Assembly (NCBI RefSeq): GCF_003334855.1
Contig: NZ_QOWE01000016.1
Coordinates: 1-64,000, forward strand
DNA from: Larkinella punicea
GTDB taxonomy: Bacteria; Bacteroidota; Bacteroidia; Cytophagales; Spirosomataceae
DNA: 64,000 nt
Direction of reading: 5' to 3'
Shown here: positions 61,246 through 64,000 of the stretch, in pieces
Layout: each line of letters opens with the position of its first letter
How positions within the stretch are numbered: the first letter of the stretch is position 1
Notes under the pieces: model-generated
What the model saw: only the letters and a program-made list of their open reading frames with translations
The model's database searches: none
Told to the model about the DNA's origin: nothing
Position numbers and translations under genes: made by a program

Positions 61246-63426
61246 TTATCTTCCGGATTGATTTTTTTTGTTTACGGCCACCACCAGCGTATCCGGTCGC
61301 GCACTCTGCCGCAAGGTCAGCGAGATTTTTCGCGGATTCGGCAGCGGATCGCCCGGTGGCACCGATTGGTCGATCACTTTACCGTAGCCTTCAAAACGCA
61401 CCCGAAAGCCCCGGTTTTCGAGCAGGTGCAAGGCATCCCGCAGCGTCATGCCACGCAAATCAGGCACTTTGTTCTGGGTGGTCTGGCTCACCCACTGCGT
61501 TCTTGTACCCTGCGTTTCGGTGGTCACCCAGCCGTCAGCATCGGGTTTGGCGTCCATATTCAATTCCGTACTGATGGTTCGAATGTCGTCGGCAAAACCG
61601 GCCTTGATGCCTTTTCCGGACTGACGAACAGTTTTAGAGGCAATGGCGACAGGTCGGTGCATCTGGACATCGTACGCATAAATCCGGTCGGCAATCTCGC
61701 GAAAAACCGGTGCCGACACACTGCCTCCGTACAGCAGGTCGATGTTGGCCCCGTGCGGGGTATCGATGATAACCGCAATGCTGTATTTCGGTTTTTCGGC
61801 CGGGAAATACCCGATGAATGAGGTCAGGTATTTCCCCACCTGATACCGTCCATTGATGAGCTTCTGGGCCGTACCGGTTTTGCCCGCAAAGCGGTAATAC
61901 GGACTCTGGCTCTTCTTGGCCGTCCCGCGTTCCACAACGCCTTCGAGCATTTTTTTCACCTGCCGAATGGTCGTTTGGGAGCAAATCGGTTCCTGAGCCA
62001 CATACGGTTCATAATCTTTCACCACTTCGTTGGCCCGGCGAACCTGCTTGACGAGCATCGGCTGTACCCACTTACCGTCGTTGGCAATGGCGTTGTAGAA
62101 CGTCAGCATCTGCAACGGCGTCAGTTTCAGTTCGTAGCCAATGGCCATCGAGTTCAGCGACAGTTTGCTCCAGCCCGGCGACTGCGGGTTGGGAATCACA
62201 GGCATGGTTTCGCCAATGAGCCGGAGCCCGCTGGGTTTGTCCAGCTTGAAACGGCGCATGTAGCGGCAATACGTGTCCGGGTGATTATACATATTACTGC
62301 TGCTCATCAGCAGGTGGACGCCAACGTTCGATGACTTTTCGAAAACCTGCGCGGCCGTTATGCTCCCGTGACCGCTCCGTTTGGCATCCGAAATCCGCCG
62401 GCCCCGGTACATGACGATGCCACCGCCCGTATGAACCATCTGTTCGGGCCGGATCAGTTTTTCTTCCAGCAGTGCCACGAAGGTTGGGAGCTTAAAGGTA
62501 GAGCCAGGATCGCCCCCACCCGCCAGCGCATGATTAAAGTTTTCGACATACTTGCCGTCTTTCAGCGTTAGATTTGCCATCGCCCGGATTTCGCCGGTTT
62601 CCACTTCCATCACGATCAAACAGCCCCGTTCAGCCTCGTATTTTTCCAGTCCGTGCAACAACGCGGTTTCGGCCATGTCCTGAAAATTGACATCGAGGGT
62701 CGTATACACATCCATACCCGGTTCCGGTTTGATGTCTGACCCATCTTCAATCGGCATGCGCACCCCACCCGACAGGGATTCGACCAGGCCGACGCCGTCT
62801 TTTCCCGCCAGTTCTTTCTGAAAACTGGTTTCCAGCCCAACCAGTCCTTTGGCGGTTTCCGGATTCAGGTAACCGACCGTTCGCAGGGCCATTCGCCCGT
62901 AGGGATGATACCGTTGGTAAACCGGGTCGAATTTCCCGCCACCCAAACCACTTTTCGAGCGATCACGACGGAAAAAGGGCCATTTCTGCATGGCCAGCCG
63001 TTCCTGATAGGTGATTTTCTTTCGACTGAGCAACAGGTATTGCCGTTCGTTTTCCCGGGCTTTCCGGATCATGTAGGCGTACTCATTTCGCGAGCGTTCC
63101 CCGAATTTCTGCGACAACAGCATGGCGAGCGAGTCGACTTTCTTGTCAAACGAGTCGGCTTTGGCGACGCGGGGGTCAATTCCAACGTAATAATACGGCA
63201 GCGAGATCGCCAGCGGATCTTCGTTGCGCGAATAAATATTGCCCCGCGTGGCCCGCAGGGTGTCTTTTTTGATGTGGAATTGCGTAATGCGATCTTTCCA
63301 CATTCGTCCGTCCAGTTTCTGGAAAAACTGAACATAAACCAGTTGCCCGATAATCGCCAGGGCAAACAGACAAATGGCCACGGATGCCAGGGTAGCCCGG
63401 CGGAGAATGGCTTTCTTTACGTTCAT
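61246..63426 (-). CDS. ftsI: Division transpeptidase (penicillin-binding protein 3/FtsI) with PASTA domain
   Basis: A 726-residue class B PBP. One membrane anchor (about 12-34) is followed by the pedestal domain and the transpeptidase: S309-x-x-K312 (GSTFK), S365-S366-N367 and K516-T-G are the three active motifs. The C-terminal 65 residues form a single PASTA unit (VPDLRGMTLRDALHLLENRGFRVRFEGYGKVIDQSVPPGD). FtsI cross-links septal peptidoglycan. Its ATG overlaps ftsL by four bases. A PASTA tail is usual for Bacteroidota FtsI but absent in E. coli. Confidence 0.97.
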   Translation of the reverse strand: MNVKKAILRRATLASVAICLFALAIIGQLVYVQFFQKLDGRMWKDRITQFHIKKDTLRATRGNIYSRNEDPLAISLPYYYVGIDPRVAKADSFDKKVDSLAMLLSQKFGERSRNEYAYMIRKARENERQYLLLSRKKITYQERLAMQKWPFFRRDRSKSGLGGGKFDPVYQRYHPYGRMALRTVGYLNPETAKGLVGLETSFQKELAGKDGVGLVESLSGGVRMPIEDGSDIKPEPGMDVYTTLDVNFQDMAETALLHGLEKYEAERGCLIVMEVETGEIRAMANLTLKDGKYVENFNHALAGGGDPGSTFKLPTFVALLEEKLIRPEQMVHTGGGIVMYRGRRISDAKRSGHGSITAAQVFEKSSNVGVHLLMSSSNMYNHPDTYCRYMRRFKLDKPSGLRLIGETMPVIPNPQSPGWSKLSLNSMAIGYELKLTPLQMLTFYNAIANDGKWVQPMLVKQVRRANEVVKDYEPYVAQEPICSQTTIRQVKKMLEGVVERGTAKKSQSPYYRFAGKTGTAQKLINGRYQVGKYLTSFIGYFPAEKPKYSIAVIIDTPHGANIDLLYGGSVSAPVFREIADRIYAYDVQMHRPVAIASKTVRQSGKGIKAGFADDIRTISTELNMDAKPDADGWVTTETQGTRTQWVSQTTQNKVPDLRGMTLRDALHLLENRGFRVRFEGYGKVIDQSVPPGDPLPNPRKISLTLRQSARPDTLVVAVNKKNQSGR

Positions 63427-63824
63427 GGCTGCGGCTCTTCCGGTTTAACAACGATTTTTAAAGGCGGGGTGACGGGTTCCGTCAGTCCGGTGGCAATCAC
63501 CTGCTTGCTGATTTCGGATTGTTTGCTGCTTTTCTTGAAGTCGGCCTGCAGGGTCATGTATTTGGCCCGTTTCTCATCCACCACGGCTTTCACCCGCTGA
63601 ATATTTCGCACGAGCCGCTCCGCGTTGTGGTTGAAGCCGATGTACAAAATCAGCAGGAACGAGATCCACATGATGCGATCGAAATGCTTGATCGGCCAGG
63701 CGTTGTCTTCCCCGAAAAGCCGCTCAAATCCAATGGTATTGTTCAGGTAATTTAAAAGCCGGTTTTCTCGTTTTTTCTTCACGATCGGTGCTTTTGGCGG
63801 ATGTTTGTAGGTATTCTGTGCCAT
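63423..63824 (-). CDS. FtsL-like cell-division protein
   Basis: A 133-residue bitopic protein between rsmH and ftsI, exactly the ftsL position. A basic cytoplasmic N-terminus (PPKAPIVKKKRENRL), one helix (about 50-67, IMWISFLLILYIGFNHNAERL) and a coiled-coil periplasmic part (LVRNIQRVKAVVDEKRAKYMTLQADFKK) fit FtsL of Bacteroidota. Sequence identity in this family is low, so position and topology are the main support. Confidence 0.85.
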   Translation of the reverse strand: MAQNTYKHPPKAPIVKKKRENRLLNYLNNTIGFERLFGEDNAWPIKHFDRIMWISFLLILYIGFNHNAERLVRNIQRVKAVVDEKRAKYMTLQADFKKSSKQSEISKQVIATGLTEPVTPPLKIVVKPEEPQP

Positions 63825-63868
63825 TATCGTTGATCAAAGTGTCTATCATACCGGTTTCTCTTTACTAC

Positions 63869-63943
63869 CCTAAATCCTCTAAAGGCTGGGCTGTTACGTT
63901 CTGCCCCGTCTTTACCCCCCAGCCCCCTTTAGGGGGAGTTTTG
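63869..63943. repeat. Degenerate CCCCTAAAGGGG palindrome at the end of rsmH
   Basis: CCTCTAAAGGCTGGG (about 63876-63890) and its counterpart with CCCAGCCCCCTTTAGGGGG (about 63918-63938) form an imperfect fold-back of the same type as the element at 6006-6092. Its right part overlaps the last codons of rsmH. Confidence 0.65.
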
Positions 63944-64000
63944 TCGCAATTCGCAACTTCGCACTCCGCGCCCGCGGATTCCGGGCCACTTCCTCCGCCG
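63912..64000 (-). CDS. rsmH: 16S rRNA (cytosine-1402-N4)-methyltransferase, C-terminal end
   Basis: The last 28 codons and stop (63912-63914) of a gene that continues beyond the right edge. The frame reads AEEVARNPRARSAKLRIA, the conserved end of RsmH (MraW), which methylates N4 of C1402 in 16S rRNA. Family members usually stop a few residues after LRIA(E); here TKLPLKGAGG follows, encoded by the CCCCTAAAGGGG-type repeat. It is the first dcw gene visible here, 88 bp upstream of ftsL. Confidence 0.9.
   Translation of the reverse strand, partial: AEEVARNPRARSAKLRIATKLPLKGAGG

Overview
The window looks like chromosomal DNA from the Bacteroidota, order Cytophagales, probably a Spirosoma- or Larkinella-like member of the Spirosomataceae. 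This rests on SusC/SusD, DUF4249, DUF3078 and DUF3823 proteins, Bacteroidota-type -7 boxes (TAnnTTTG), nearly absent Shine-Dalgarno sites, LytTR signalling, and dispersed palindromes typical of that group. No rRNA, tRNA or CRISPR array was seen.

Layout. 1-3.6 kb is an accessory-looking stretch: a truncated possible transposase end, an orphan gluconate-2-dehydrogenase subunit-3 protein, a coupled pair of unknown plus DUF1828-like genes, and an alpha/beta hydrolase. 3.6-12 kb is a minus-strand outer-membrane operon: secreted unknown, TonB receptor, two tandem DUF4249 lipoproteins and a large MG2-like protein whose N-terminus is partly encoded by a palindromic repeat. 12-29.8 kb is mixed housekeeping (miaA, polyprenyl synthase, rhomboid, LytTR membrane regulator, DEAD helicase, fructosamine kinase, anmK, lhgO, OmpA lipoprotein, epimerase, MFS exporter, TPMT) with a TnpB element lying against the anmK start codon.

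29.8-44.9 kb is the most interesting region. It is a polysaccharide-utilisation-type locus with two arms, GH95/cytochrome/GH71-99 on the minus strand and SusC/SusD/DUF3823 on the plus strand. Between them lies a gene for an unusual transmembrane regulator with a LamG-like domain, a Kelch propeller, one membrane helix, and a cytoplasmic SARP/AfsR-type winged helix plus BTAD. Both arms are preceded by almost the same sequence: three TTAAG direct repeats at exact 11-bp spacing, then 9 bp, then TACTTC. This is the operator geometry known for SARP activators. I infer a self-contained glycan sensor, regulator and operator system in which a Streptomyces-type output domain takes the role of SusR or a hybrid two-component system.

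45-54.7 kb holds an acyltransferase-like membrane protein, Fpg/MutM with a changed zinc ligand, a coiled-coil membrane protein, three LytTR proteins with a TPR histidine kinase, a DUF3078 protein, a mechanosensitive-type channel, and a sigma factor with a hydrophobic tail. 54.9-64 kb is core: rplM-rpsI-rpsB-tsf, a heptad-repeat coiled-coil gene, and the dcw cluster rsmH-ftsL-ftsI-murE-mraY, which breaks off after mraY.

A second theme is the number of long intergenic inverted repeats, many perfect over 24-38 bp. One family occurs twice, and a CCCCTAAAGGGG family has entered two reading frames (the MG2-like protein and rsmH).
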